From NCBI GenBank assembly GCA_041627475.1, contig JBFKQZ010000001.1:1-43747 (forward strand): a stretch of DNA of 43,747 nt, read 5' to 3'. Within the stretch, counting starts at the first letter, position 1; each line of letters begins with the position of its first letter. Below the pieces are notes generated by a model. It was given only the letters and a program-made list of their open reading frames with translations. It did not search any database and was not told the origin of the DNA. The stretch is from JBFGFG01 sp041627475 (GTDB lineage Bacteria; Actinomycetota; Nitriliruptoria; Nitriliruptorales; Nitriliruptoraceae). Both the position numbers and the translations under genes were made by a program. Positions 35,819 to 43,747 of this stretch are shown here, piece by piece.

Positions 35819-38638
35819 GTGCAGCTCAGCAACCGCGCCCGCGCGCTCGTCGCCGCCCTCACCGCCGCCGGCCTCGCCGCCGTGCCGCTCGCGGCCTACG
35901 GCGGGACCGACCCGGCCACGGCGCCGCCGTCACCGCCCCCTGCGAAGGCACTGACGACCGTCCCCGCGCTCGCGGACCCCGACGTCGGACGACGTGCCGT
36001 TCCGGAGGACGAGTACGCCATGGCGCTCGGCTGCTACGAGCTGACCAACGTGGCGGCGGGTGCAGGGCTCGCGCGCGCCGGCGACGGCTACGCGACGGGT
36101 GCCCCGACGGCGGTCCACTTCGAGCCGACGCGGCTCGGCCACTACCTGCTGCTCGACGCGGAGGGTGACCTCGTGGCAGCCGCCGGCGGACCCGCGGAGC
36201 GGCTCGACGCGGCGGTCGAGGAGGCCGAGTTCCACGCTCCAGTGGGCCGGGACACCGATCTGCCCCGTTCCGTCGACGACGACCTGCCGGCGCCGCTCGG
36301 GCACGACGACATCGCGGGCAACACACCCGTGGTCGACACGCACACCGGAGCGGTCGTCGCCGGCGAGGCTGGGCCCTCCGCCGACTGGCGGGCCCGGATG
36401 AACAACGACGGCACGCTGACGTTCACGCTGCCGGCGGCGTCCGGCCGGGCGCTCGCCGTCGTCGACGGCGTGGCGGTCCTCGCGGACGCCGGGACCGCCG
36501 GCGACACCGCGCGCTTCACGCTGCGCAGCACCGACGAGGCGGCGTGCGCCGCGTGGCCCGAGATCGAGCTGAACGTCGAAGGGCCGGTCCTCGCTGGCGC
36601 GACCGAGTGGGACGAGACCCGCGGCACGATCGACGCCCACCTCCACCTGATGGCCTACGAGTTCCTGGGTGGCGAGCTGCGCTGCGGCCGTCCGTGGCAC
36701 CCGTACGGCGTCACCGAGGCGATGGGCGACTGCTCGCAGAACTCCCTGACCGGTGAGCGTCTCGCCGAGGCGGCCGTGGGTCGCGGCCCGGGCGACGGCA
36801 CCGACGCCATGTGGCCCGAGTTCACCGTGCCGACCAACCGCACGCTGACCTACGAGCAGGTCTACCACCGCTGGCTCGAGCGGGCCTGGCGCGGTGGCCT
36901 GCGCATGATGACCGTGCTGCTGGTCGACAACAACGTCCTGTGCGAGGTCTACCCCTACAAGCGCAACAGCTGCAACGAGATGGACGCCGTCCGGCTCCAG
37001 GCCCAGCGTCTGCACGAGTTCGTCGACTACCTCGACGCTCGCGCCGGCGGCCCCGGGGAGGGGTTCGCGCAGATCGCCACCGATCCGTTCGAGGCCCGGC
37101 GCATCGTCAACGAGGGCCGGCTGGCGTTCGTGATGGGCATCGAGGTGTCCGTGCTGTTCGACTGCGGCGAGTACCTCGGCGTCTCGCGCTGCACGAACCA
37201 GGACATCGTCCGCCAGCTCGACGAGGTCCAGGACCTGGGCGTCGTCCAGATGGAGCTGGTCAACAAGTTCGACAACGCCCTGTCGGGCGTGACCGGCGAC
37301 GGTGGCCAGACCGGCCTCGTGGTCAACAACGGCAACAAGTCCGAGACCGGCCACTACTGGAACATGGAGACGTGCCCGGCGGCCGAGGACCGTGCCTTCG
37401 GCACGGACAAGCGCCAGATCTCACTGGCCGACGAGGCCGACGGCACGCCGTTCGAGGACCCGGCCCGCGACGAGCTCGCCGGCACGATCCTCGCACAGGC
37501 CGGCTACGCGGTGGGCGCGCCGGCCTACCCCGTCGGGCCGCACTGCAACGCCGCCGGCCTCACCGACCAGGGTGCGTTCCTCCTGCAGGAGATGGCCGCG
37601 CGCGGGATGCTCTTCGACCCGGACCACATGTCGGCCCGCGCCGCCATCCAGGCGCTCGACGTCCTCGAGGAGCTCGACTACACCGGCATCGTCTCGAGCC
37701 ACTCGTGGTCGCAGGACGAGGTGTACGAGCGGATCTACTCCCTCGGTGGGACCATCACGCCCTACGCCGGCGGCTCGTCCGGCTTCGTCAACGCCTGGCG
37801 CCAACGACTCGGCTGGGTGGACGACCGCTACTACTTCGGCTTCGGCTACGGGGCCGACACCAACGGCCTGGGCGGGCAGGGCGGACCCCGCAACCCGGCC
37901 GAGGGCGAGCCGCGGGTCGAGTACCCCTTCACCGTCCCGGGCGGCGCCGTCGTCCACCAGCAGGTGTCGGGTGACCGTGCCCCCTACGACATCAACACCG
38001 ACGGCGTGGCCCACTACGGCCTCTACCCCGACTGGGTCGAGGACCTCCGCGTCCAGGCGGGCGACGAGATCATCGAGGACATGCTCCGCGGCCCGGAGGC
38101 CTATCTCCAGGTCTGGGAGCGCGCCGTCGGCGTCACCCGCGACGCCTGTCACTTCGACGACGGTGCCCCCGCCGTGGCCGACGCCGTCGAGCCCGGCATG
38201 ACCTTCGAGCACGTGCTCCTCGCCGCAGGGCAGCCCCACCTGCGCGGGCCGGAGGGCTACACCTACTGCGGCACGCTGCCCAACGGTCGGGCGAGCCACG
38301 TGACCGTCGCGTTCGACGCCGGCGGCCGGGTGCGGACCGTCGACGAGGCCCCGGCCGAGGCGCCGCTGCCGATGCTCAACGACGACCGGGCGGCGACCTC
38401 GGCGCTGGCGCTGGACGCGGCACGGACCGACATCGTCCACGAGCACGAGGACGGCACGGACCACGACCACAGCGCTGCTCCCGGCGAGCGCGCGCCGGAG
38501 GTCGAGCAGTACGACCTCACGGCCGCCGGCACCGTCGCGGCCGTCGACGAGGGCTCCGGCCACGCCGCACTCGTGGCGCTGGCGACCCTGCTGGCCGCCC
38601 TCGGGATCGTGCACCGCGCCGGCCGCCGCACGACCTGA
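35819..38638 (+). CDS. Large secreted, C-terminally anchored M19 dipeptidase-like amidohydrolase
   Basis: 939 residues. Sec signal (RARALVAALTAAGLAAVPLAA), then a beta-rich N-terminal region of about 235 residues without a family I recognise, then an amidohydrolase domain of the membrane dipeptidase (M19) type from about residue 270. Metal-ligand candidates follow the family order: RGTIDAHLHLMA (His274, 276), MGIEVSVLFD (Glu), LFDPDHMSARAA (His about 603) and GIVSSHSWSQDE (His about 629). Several Cys pairs (CGRPWHPYG, CEVYPYKRNSCNE, FDCGEYLGVSRC) suggest disulfides. The end HAALVALATLLAALGIVHRAGRRTT is a membrane anchor with a basic tail. GTG 35819 has GGAG upstream. At more than twice the length of typical M19 enzymes, its substrate is uncertain. 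Confidence 0.82.
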   Translation: MQLSNRARALVAALTAAGLAAVPLAAYGGTDPATAPPSPPPAKALTTVPALADPDVGRRAVPEDEYAMALGCYELTNVAAGAGLARAGDGYATGAPTAVHFEPTRLGHYLLLDAEGDLVAAAGGPAERLDAAVEEAEFHAPVGRDTDLPRSVDDDLPAPLGHDDIAGNTPVVDTHTGAVVAGEAGPSADWRARMNNDGTLTFTLPAASGRALAVVDGVAVLADAGTAGDTARFTLRSTDEAACAAWPEIELNVEGPVLAGATEWDETRGTIDAHLHLMAYEFLGGELRCGRPWHPYGVTEAMGDCSQNSLTGERLAEAAVGRGPGDGTDAMWPEFTVPTNRTLTYEQVYHRWLERAWRGGLRMMTVLLVDNNVLCEVYPYKRNSCNEMDAVRLQAQRLHEFVDYLDARAGGPGEGFAQIATDPFEARRIVNEGRLAFVMGIEVSVLFDCGEYLGVSRCTNQDIVRQLDEVQDLGVVQMELVNKFDNALSGVTGDGGQTGLVVNNGNKSETGHYWNMETCPAAEDRAFGTDKRQISLADEADGTPFEDPARDELAGTILAQAGYAVGAPAYPVGPHCNAAGLTDQGAFLLQEMAARGMLFDPDHMSARAAIQALDVLEELDYTGIVSSHSWSQDEVYERIYSLGGTITPYAGGSSGFVNAWRQRLGWVDDRYYFGFGYGADTNGLGGQGGPRNPAEGEPRVEYPFTVPGGAVVHQQVSGDRAPYDINTDGVAHYGLYPDWVEDLRVQAGDEIIEDMLRGPEAYLQVWERAVGVTRDACHFDDGAPAVADAVEPGMTFEHVLLAAGQPHLRGPEGYTYCGTLPNGRASHVTVAFDAGGRVRTVDEAPAEAPLPMLNDDRAATSALALDAARTDIVHEHEDGTDHDHSAAPGERAPEVEQYDLTAAGTVAAVDEGSGHAALVALATLLAALGIVHRAGRRTT

Positions 38639-38665
38639 CCGTCCGAGCGGCGTCGCCCGACGCCG

Positions 38666-38705
38666 TACCGTCCGACGTCCCGGCAGCACCGCTGGGACGT
38701 CGGAC
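38666..38705 (+). promoter_or_regulatory. -10 box and 12-bp hairpin upstream of the anchored unknown
   Basis: TACCGT (38666-38671) is a -10 candidate; it is overlapped by the first arm of GTCCGACGTCCC (38670-38681) / GGGACGTCGGAC (38694-38705), a perfect 12-bp inverted repeat with a 12-nt loop. The repeat may be an operator, a leader hairpin or the terminator of the M19-like gene, whose stop is 31 nt away. Confidence 0.45.
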
Positions 38706-38723
38706 GTCGTGAGGAGACGGCTC

Positions 38724-39764
38724 GTGTCGGAGCGCAGGCAGCTCGCCCTGCTGCTGGCGGGGCTCGTGGCCCTGACCGTGGTCGGCGTCGTCGGCGCGAG
38801 CCTGTTCCCGCAGGAGTGCGAGGACCTCGAGCAGGTCGGCGAGCTGGACCTCGTGTTCGCCGACGCGGACGCCGCGCTCCCCGTCGACGCCGCCACCGGC
38901 GCGGCGCTGCAGGAGCTCGGGACGGCGGCCGGGTTCGGGCCGTGGCGTGGCGCGGTCGCGCTGCCCGACGACGCGTTCGTCAGCCGGAGCGAGTTCGGCT
39001 TCTTCGTCGCCTCCGAGGACGCCTTCACCGTGCTGCGGCCGTCGCTCGGCATCGCCTCGGTCGCTCGCGGCCGGGTCGGCCTGGACGTCATCCCTGCCGG
39101 CACGAGCCTCGCGCTGCGGGCCGCCGACGGCGAGACGGCCGTGTTCAACGGCGAGTACGAGCTGGACCGCTGTGGCTCGCTGCCGGCCGACGCGGACGTG
39201 CTCGCGCTCGACCGCGGCTTCGCCGTCGTCGCCGACGGACCCGAGGCCGTGCTGCTGACGCTGTCCGGGGACGAGGTCTGGCGCGCACCGGGCGCGGAGG
39301 TCGTGCACATCCTCGACGGCTACGTGGTGTTCGGGGACGGCACGACGATCCTGCTCCGCGACATCCGGGAGTCGCTGGTCCTCGCCGAGGTCGACGGCCT
39401 CGAGGTGACCGACGGCGAGCCCTGGCTGGACGCCTTCGGTGACCTGCTGCTGCTGCCGACCACGGCGGGCGTCCGACCCGTCAGCGCAGGGCGCGAACTC
39501 GCGAGCCCGCCGGTCGTGGCACTGCCGTTCGCTGCGCCGCCGCTCGACGCCGTCACCACACCGGGCGGTGTCGTGGGACTCGGCGTGACCGAGGAGGGGG
39601 CCGCGGCGGTGGCGACCACCGAGACCGCGTCGGCCGACCTGCCGGACGGCGTCGACCCGATCGCACTGCACGCCAGCGAGGACGGACACGTCGGGCTCGT
39701 CGTCGAGGTCGACGGCAGGCGTGCCCTGCTCGTCTACGGACCGCATCGCGCCACCGACGGCTGA
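38724..39764 (+). CDS. N-terminally anchored extracytoplasmic protein, unknown function
   Basis: 346 residues. RRQLALLLAGLVALTVVGVVGASLF (residues 4-28) is an uncleaved signal anchor or signal peptide; the remainder is acidic, rich in beta-strands and without further TM helices. The regular short strands with Asp/Gly turns (DDAFVSRSEFGFFVASEDAFTVLRP, ALDRGFAVVADGPEAVLLTLSGDEVWRAPG, LDGYVVFGDGTTILLRD) look like PQQ- or WD-type propeller blades, and the repeated L-x-L-x-x-G-x-x-V pattern supports a propeller. Two cysteines (34 and 150 or so) may pair. GTG 38724 has GAGGAG seven nt upstream; GTG 38709 is the less likely alternative. No family recognised. Confidence 0.75.
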   Translation: MSERRQLALLLAGLVALTVVGVVGASLFPQECEDLEQVGELDLVFADADAALPVDAATGAALQELGTAAGFGPWRGAVALPDDAFVSRSEFGFFVASEDAFTVLRPSLGIASVARGRVGLDVIPAGTSLALRAADGETAVFNGEYELDRCGSLPADADVLALDRGFAVVADGPEAVLLTLSGDEVWRAPGAEVVHILDGYVVFGDGTTILLRDIRESLVLAEVDGLEVTDGEPWLDAFGDLLLLPTTAGVRPVSAGRELASPPVVALPFAAPPLDAVTTPGGVVGLGVTEEGAAAVATTETASADLPDGVDPIALHASEDGHVGLVVEVDGRRALLVYGPHRATDG

Positions 39765-39797
39765 CGCGGCAGCGCCCGCTGTGGCAAGGTTGCAGGC

Positions 39798-41096
39798 GTG
39801 CCGACAGCGGGAGCCGGTCCGATGCCAGTCGACGTGCGTTCACTCAAGCTCAGCGACGATCTCACGCCGTTCGAGGCCGTGGGCTACTTCTTCGCCAGGG
39901 CAGCGGCCATCGACCACCTGAGCGATGCCGCGGTCGCCGTGCTCTCGACGACCTACCGCGAGCTGCGGGTGCAGGTGCCGGTGCGCCGCGACGACGGCTC
40001 GCTGAGCGTGTTCACCGGCTACCGCGTCCAGCACAACGGCGCGCGTGGCCCGTACAAGGGCGGGATCCGGTTCCACCCGAGCGCGAACCTCGACGAGGTC
40101 CGCGCACTCGCGTCGCTGATGACGTGGAAGACGGCCCTCATCGACGTGCCGTTCGGTGGTGCCAAGGGCGGCATCGAGGTCGACCCCCGGCAGCTGTCCC
40201 AGGCCGAGATGGAGCGGATGAGCCGGACGTACTTCGGCCAGATCAGCCACATCATCGGCGCCGAGCGCGACATCCCGGCCCCGGACATGGGCACCAACGC
40301 CCAGGTCATGAGCTGGTTCATGGACGAGTACGGACGACGCAAGGGTCACACCACCGAGATCGTGACCGGCAAGCCACTGGCGCTCGGCGGGTCGCTCGGG
40401 CGCGAGGCAGCGACCGGGCGCGGCTGCGTCATCGCGATGAACGAGGCGCTGCAGGACCGCGGCCTGCCGATCGAGTCGACGCTCGCCATCCAGGGCTTCG
40501 GCAACGTCGGGTCCTGGGCCGCGGAGCTCGCCCACGAACAGGGCACGAAGGTCGTCGCCGTCAGCGACGTGGACGGTGCGATCCACGACCCGCAGGGCCT
40601 CGACGTGCCGGCGCTGTTCGCCCACGTCGAGCACCACGGCACGGTCGCGGGCTTCCCGGGTGCCGAACCGATCCCGGGCGACGCGCTGCTGACGCTGGAC
40701 GTCGACGTGCTGATGCCCGCTGCACTCGGCGAGGTGATCACCTCGGCAAACGTCGACGAGGTGAAGGCGAGCGTGGTCATCGAGGCGGCGAACAACCCGG
40801 TGACGCCGATGGCGGATGCTGCGCTCGCCGACCGCGGCGTCCTGGTCGTACCAGACATCCTCGCCAACGCCGGCGGTGTGACCGTGTCCTACTTCGAGTG
40901 GGTCCAGAACCACCAGAACATCGCCTGGGAGGAGGACGAGGTGAACCGGCGGCTCGAGAAGAAGATGGTCGCCGCCTACGGCCGCTGCCGTGACTTCATG
41001 GCCGCCAACGGGAGATGTGAGTCCATGCGCGACGCCGCGTTCGCCCTCGCTGTCGAGCGCGTCGTCGAGGCCGCGAGTCTGCGCGGCTACCTCTAG
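39798..41096 (+). CDS. gdhA: Glu/Leu/Phe/Val dehydrogenase, probably glutamate dehydrogenase
   Basis: 432 residues. NAD(P)-dependent interconversion of glutamate and 2-oxoglutarate plus ammonia. The substrate domain has TGYRVQHNGARGPYKGGIRFHP and the catalytic lysine motif DVPFGGAKGGIEVDP; DIPAPDMGTNAQVMSWFMDEYGR and GGSLGREAATGRG are typical of hexameric GDH. The Rossmann domain reads AIQGFGNVGSWAAELAHEQG, ending VVAVSDVDG, and VIEAANNPVTP and DILANAGGVTVSYFEWVQN close it. The acidic residue ending the second strand (Asp in VSDVDG) favours NAD. GTG 39798 gives the longest frame; ATG 39822, 8 nt after CGGGAG, is equally possible. Confidence 0.94.
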   Translation: MPTAGAGPMPVDVRSLKLSDDLTPFEAVGYFFARAAAIDHLSDAAVAVLSTTYRELRVQVPVRRDDGSLSVFTGYRVQHNGARGPYKGGIRFHPSANLDEVRALASLMTWKTALIDVPFGGAKGGIEVDPRQLSQAEMERMSRTYFGQISHIIGAERDIPAPDMGTNAQVMSWFMDEYGRRKGHTTEIVTGKPLALGGSLGREAATGRGCVIAMNEALQDRGLPIESTLAIQGFGNVGSWAAELAHEQGTKVVAVSDVDGAIHDPQGLDVPALFAHVEHHGTVAGFPGAEPIPGDALLTLDVDVLMPAALGEVITSANVDEVKASVVIEAANNPVTPMADAALADRGVLVVPDILANAGGVTVSYFEWVQNHQNIAWEEDEVNRRLEKKMVAAYGRCRDFMAANGRCESMRDAAFALAVERVVEAASLRGYL

Positions 41097-41227
41097 GCGG
41101 ACCGCGCCGCTCATCGCGGTATGCGCACGCCCGCCTGTGCTTGGCGCACGTGCTGTCGGTTGCAGGAGGATCTGGGCTCCCGACGGCGAAGGCACGGAGA
41201 TGCATGTCATCGGGGGAAGGGTCCGAC

Positions 41228-42388
41228 ATGCGTCCCAGGGGGTCCGTCCGTCCGTCCGTGCACGCCGGCGCCGTCGGTGCGCTGCTCGCCGCCTCGCTCG
41301 CGTTCGCTCCACAGGTGGCGAGCTCCAAGACCCCGACGCTGACGTCACTCGCAACGGTGCCGGAACTGAACGGCGCCACCAGCGTCGTGGTCGACGGTGA
41401 CCACGCGTACGTCTCGTACCGTGGTGGGTTGGCCGTCGTCGACATCAGTGACCCCGCAGCACCGGAGGTCGTTGACCGGGAACCCGCGGTGGAGGCCGTC
41501 ATCCCGGAGGAGTCGATCGACCTCGGTCCTGACCTGCTCATCGCGGGGGTCGACGGAGGCTGCGGGGACCTCGACAACTGCGCCCTGCTGGTGTTCGACC
41601 GCAGCGACCCCGCCAGCCTCGAGCTGCTGAGCTCGATCGACCTCGTGCACCACAACTCGGCCTGTGTCGCGTCGTGCCGGTACGTCTACACCGACGACGG
41701 TGACATCGTCGACCTCACCGACCCGGCTGCGCCGGTGGTGACCCATTCCGAGGTGCTCGCTGACCAGTTCGCGCACTCCCTGGCTGAGATGGCCCCGGGT
41801 CTGCTCCTCACCCTGTCGACCTGGTACGGACTGGCGTACCTCGACGTCACGGACCCGCTGGCGCCCGTGCTGCTCCACGCCGGGGAGGTCGAGACGCCTG
41901 TCCCCACGATCTCGTTGAAGGGCAACGCCAGCGACCAGATCTGGGTCGGCGGTCCGCAGGGACGCTTCTACGTGACGTCGTCCAACCTCGGTGCGTTGCC
42001 GGGCCGTTGTCCCGACGGCGCCGAGGTCTACGTTGTCGAGGACCCGGGTCTTGCAGCCTGGCTCGCGGCTCCGCTGTCGGAGCGGGGGGAGATCACCTTC
42101 GGCCCCATGGTCCGGTCCGCGCACGCATGGGGCGGAGCGACGACGCCGCGCACCTACATCGACTGCACCACGGACGCGGCCGTTCACCCGGTCGCGGACG
42201 GGCAGGCCGCCATGGTCAACGTCGAGGGTGGCATCGAGGTCGTCACCGTCGACGGCGCAGGTGTGCCGACCGTCACGGCCGCCTCAAGTGGCCCTCGCCA
42301 ACCCGTCGGGGTGGCATGGGTCGACGAGACGCTGGTGGTGTCGGCCGACGCCGTCCACGGTCTCGAACTGCTGCGCGTCGGGGAGTGA
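41228..42388 (+). CDS. Second secreted LVIVD-repeat protein
   Basis: 386 residues. Sec signal (VHAGAVGALLAASLAFAPQVASS) and at least four LVIVD-type blades: LAVVDISDPAAPEVVD, LLVFDRSDPASLELLSSI, DIVDLTDPAAPVVTH and LAYLDVTDPLAPVLLHAGEV. Cysteine pairs (GGCGDLDNC, SACVASC) suggest disulfides. It is a distant relative of the protein at 22348-23898, sharing repeat type but little else. Third codon positions look more mixed here (TTG, GTT, AGT, CAT occur) than in neighbours, a mild hint of different ancestry. ATG 41228 has GGGGAAGGG upstream; ATG 41204, after CGGAG, would add 8 residues. Role unknown, outside the cell. Confidence 0.82.
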   Translation: MRPRGSVRPSVHAGAVGALLAASLAFAPQVASSKTPTLTSLATVPELNGATSVVVDGDHAYVSYRGGLAVVDISDPAAPEVVDREPAVEAVIPEESIDLGPDLLIAGVDGGCGDLDNCALLVFDRSDPASLELLSSIDLVHHNSACVASCRYVYTDDGDIVDLTDPAAPVVTHSEVLADQFAHSLAEMAPGLLLTLSTWYGLAYLDVTDPLAPVLLHAGEVETPVPTISLKGNASDQIWVGGPQGRFYVTSSNLGALPGRCPDGAEVYVVEDPGLAAWLAAPLSERGEITFGPMVRSAHAWGGATTPRTYIDCTTDAAVHPVADGQAAMVNVEGGIEVVTVDGAGVPTVTAASSGPRQPVGVAWVDETLVVSADAVHGLELLRVGE

Positions 42389-42415
42389 CGCGTCAGGACA
42401 CGCCCGTCGCGTCAC
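42385..42415. terminator. Hairpin containing both stop codons of a convergent gene pair
   Basis: GTGACGCG (42385-42392) pairs with CGCGTCAC (42408-42415), 15-nt loop. The left arm contains the TGA of the LVIVD gene (42386-42388) and the right arm the TGA of the opposing SRPBCC gene (42412-42414 on the minus strand). Confidence 0.65.
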
Positions 42416-42795
42416 GCGCGGCCGGCGCGTCCACGTGTCACGCGCTTGGCGAGTCGCCGCAGGGCGAGGGCACACACGGGAGCGTAGAACGGGGCCCACG
42501 ACGGCACGCCGATGGTCGCGATGCAGCCGTCGCCGTCGGGTTCGACGACGTGGTCGGTCGCCGTGACGCCTGCGACGCGCCAGTGCCAGCGTCGGCCCGG
42601 CTCGACCTCGGTCACCTCGAACGGGAGTCGCACGCCGACCGGTGTCGTGACCGTCCCGGTGAGGCCCGGCGCCACCTCGGCGTCCGCCGGGTCGACCGCG
42701 TGGACCGTGGGGCCCCACGCCGTCCAGTGCCGCGTCAGCGCCAGTTGCTCCCAGACCACGTCGGCCGGCGCGTCGATCCTGCGTGCCACGTCCAT
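42412..42795 (-). CDS. SRPBCC (polyketide cyclase/START-like) family protein
   Basis: 127 residues. DVARRIDAPADVVWEQLALTRHWTAWGPTV is the usual opening of polyketide-cyclase/dehydrase-like SRPBCC proteins, followed by GLTGTVTTPVGVRLPFEVTEVEPGRRWHWRVAGV and a final helix (FYAPVCALALRRLAKRV). These small helix-grip proteins bind hydrophobic ligands in a deep cavity; most are uncharacterised. ATG 42795 is chosen because GGAGG lies five nt upstream; a GTG at 42807 would add four residues. No polyketide genes are nearby. Confidence 0.88.
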   Translation of the reverse strand: MDVARRIDAPADVVWEQLALTRHWTAWGPTVHAVDPADAEVAPGLTGTVTTPVGVRLPFEVTEVEPGRRWHWRVAGVTATDHVVEPDGDGCIATIGVPSWAPFYAPVCALALRRLAKRVTRGRAGRA

Positions 42796-42880
42796 CAGTG
42801 CCTCCACACGACTCGTTCGCGGCCGCCGCCGCCGACGGATGGGTGGGAACGCGGCCGGCGTCGACAGCGTTGGCGGGCCG

Positions 42881-42889
42881 GGAGGTGAT
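42881..42889 (+). promoter_or_regulatory. Full-length Shine-Dalgarno sequence of the DUF3179 gene
   Basis: GGAGGTGAT is the exact complement of the conserved 3' end of 16S rRNA, with only three nt before GTG 42893. It fixes the start and suggests strong translation. Confidence 0.7.
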
Positions 42890-42892
42890 TCG

Positions 42893-43747
42893 GTGCGAGG
42901 TCAGGTGACGGTCGTGGTGCTCGCAGCGGTCGCACTGTCGGCCTGTGCGGTCGATGGCGCCGGTCGGGCAGCCCACGGTGCCTCGCCGCAGCCGGTGGCG
43001 GTCCGTTCGTTCCCGCCCGCGCCATCGGTGCCGAGCGGCCCGCTCGACGCGGATGCGTCGGCCGCGCTGGACGAGATCGTCGCCGGGTTCTCCACCTTCG
43101 TCCCGGTCGACACGATCCATGCAGTGGGGGCCAGCGACGATGCCCGGGTCCTGTGGCCGCTCAGCGACGTCCTGCGGTTCGGGCAGGGACGGCCGGAGGG
43201 CACTGCTGTCCTCGAGGTGGCCGAGGCGCTCACCGGTGTCCGGGTCGACCCCGAGGCGCGGGGGACGTGGACCACGCTGACCGACCACCTGCTGAACTGG
43301 GACCTCCCGGCGCCACCGGGCTACGCGACCTTCAAGGAGCGGCTCTACACCCAGCTCGAGCCCGCGTGGGCGGAGTTCTTCGCTGATGACGACGCCGAGG
43401 TCGACTGGCGCCTCGTCGGCTTCGGTGGCGTCCTCGCCGACACGCGTCCGCTCGGTGCGCCGGGGCCGTGCGAGCGCTCGTGCATCCCCGCGCTCGACGA
43501 CCCCGCGGTGACCAGTGCGGAGGGTGGTGACTGGTACGCGGACGACGAGCTCGTCTTCGCGGTCCGGGTCGGTGGCGAGTCGCGGGCGTACCCGCAGCAC
43601 ATCATGGCCACGCACGAGCTGGTCAACGACACCGTCGGTGACGTCCGGCTCGGCATCGCCTACTGCACGTTGTGCGGGGCGGCGCAGGCGTACGTGCTCG
43701 ACGACGTCCCGGGCACCGAGCGGCCGCTGGTGCTCCGCACGTCCGGG
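42893..43747 (+). CDS. DUF3179 domain lipoprotein (3' truncated by the window)
   Basis: At least 285 codons, open to the end of the window. GTG 42893 starts a lipoprotein signal, VTVVVLAAVALSAC, with Cys18 as the lipid site. The mature part is acidic with Pro-rich linkers (VRSFPPAPSVPSGPLDADA). The DUF3179 core is clear near the end: VGGESRAYPQHIMATHELVNDTVGDVRLGIAYCTLCGAAQAY, including the conserved HE-x-x-N-D and the Y-C-x-L-C motif, probably a metal or redox site. The function of DUF3179 is not established. About 200 residues of the N-terminal part match nothing I recognise. A perfect Shine-Dalgarno sequence precedes it. Confidence 0.88.
   Translation, partial: MRGQVTVVVLAAVALSACAVDGAGRAAHGASPQPVAVRSFPPAPSVPSGPLDADASAALDEIVAGFSTFVPVDTIHAVGASDDARVLWPLSDVLRFGQGRPEGTAVLEVAEALTGVRVDPEARGTWTTLTDHLLNWDLPAPPGYATFKERLYTQLEPAWAEFFADDDAEVDWRLVGFGGVLADTRPLGAPGPCERSCIPALDDPAVTSAEGGDWYADDELVFAVRVGGESRAYPQHIMATHELVNDTVGDVRLGIAYCTLCGAAQAYVLDDVPGTERPLVLRTSG

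Noticed and set aside
35629..35862. Extended N-terminus of the Cys-rich protein
   Set aside because: It would run antisense through the operator and into the M19-like gene start, and the conserved part begins at ATG 35628.
40320..40345. A third TGTACGGACA-like operator
   Set aside because: GTACGGAC occurs here inside the glutamate dehydrogenase gene, but the flanks are not palindromic.

Overview
The window reads as chromosomal core DNA from a very high-GC Gram-positive (actinobacterial-type) organism. The reasons are G/C-ending codons throughout, frequent GTG and TTG starts, GTGA stop/start overlaps, an F420-type nitroreductase relative (20575-21093), a MhuD-like haem monooxygenase (12309-12695), an ACT-domain malic enzyme and a tmRNA tag ending ALAA. 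A deep actinobacterial lineage such as Nitriliruptoria is my guess, not something the sequence proves. There is no integrase, transposase, phage gene, CRISPR array or tRNA.

Layout. 1-7111 is metabolic: the end of an AMP-binding enzyme, an alpha/beta hydrolase, mscL, malic enzyme, transketolase, a GH1 beta-glucosidase and a rhodanese lipoprotein. 7173-10233 is an extracytoplasmic copper pair: a cupredoxin/beta-helix/membrane lipoprotein and a TAT-exported two-domain multicopper oxidase. 10285-13712 holds small metabolic genes (DUF427, ROK sugar kinase, haem monooxygenase, adenosine deaminase). 13800-20545 is a translation and division block: a 25-residue membrane microprotein, prfB, ftsE, ftsX, an M23 peptidoglycan hydrolase, smpB, an unknown secreted protein, and ssrA with a hairpin-rich leader and trailer. 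20575-28310 holds a DDN-like protein, a SipW-like signal peptidase, a secreted LVIVD-repeat protein, cobalamin genes (a CobC-like phosphatase, cobS, cobU), an inositol-phosphatase-family enzyme, a TetR regulator and a nitrilase. 28287-33634 has a membrane alpha/beta hydrolase coupled to PPK2, an ATP-grasp protein without a canonical start codon, a TIGR01777 epimerase and an FAD amine-oxidase-like enzyme. 33721-43747 carries an orphan histidine kinase, a Cys-rich small protein, a large secreted M19-like protein, an anchored unknown, glutamate dehydrogenase, a second LVIVD protein, an SRPBCC protein and a truncated DUF3179 lipoprotein.

How the parts work together. SmpB and tmRNA form the trans-translation system, with RF2 close by. 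FtsEX probably drives the M23 hydrolase. The cobalamin genes cover the last steps of nucleotide-loop assembly. Most genes have a recognisable TAnnnT -10 box (most often TAGCCT, TACGCT or TAGGCT) 7-52 nt upstream, and smpB and the inositol-phosphatase gene look leaderless. The most interesting regulatory signal is a pair of palindromes (6651-6670 and 35673-35688) that share the core TGTCCGTACA and hide the -10 box at the same place. One drives the rhodanese lipoprotein and the other a Cys-rich small protein, which suggests a small thiol- or metal-related regulon.
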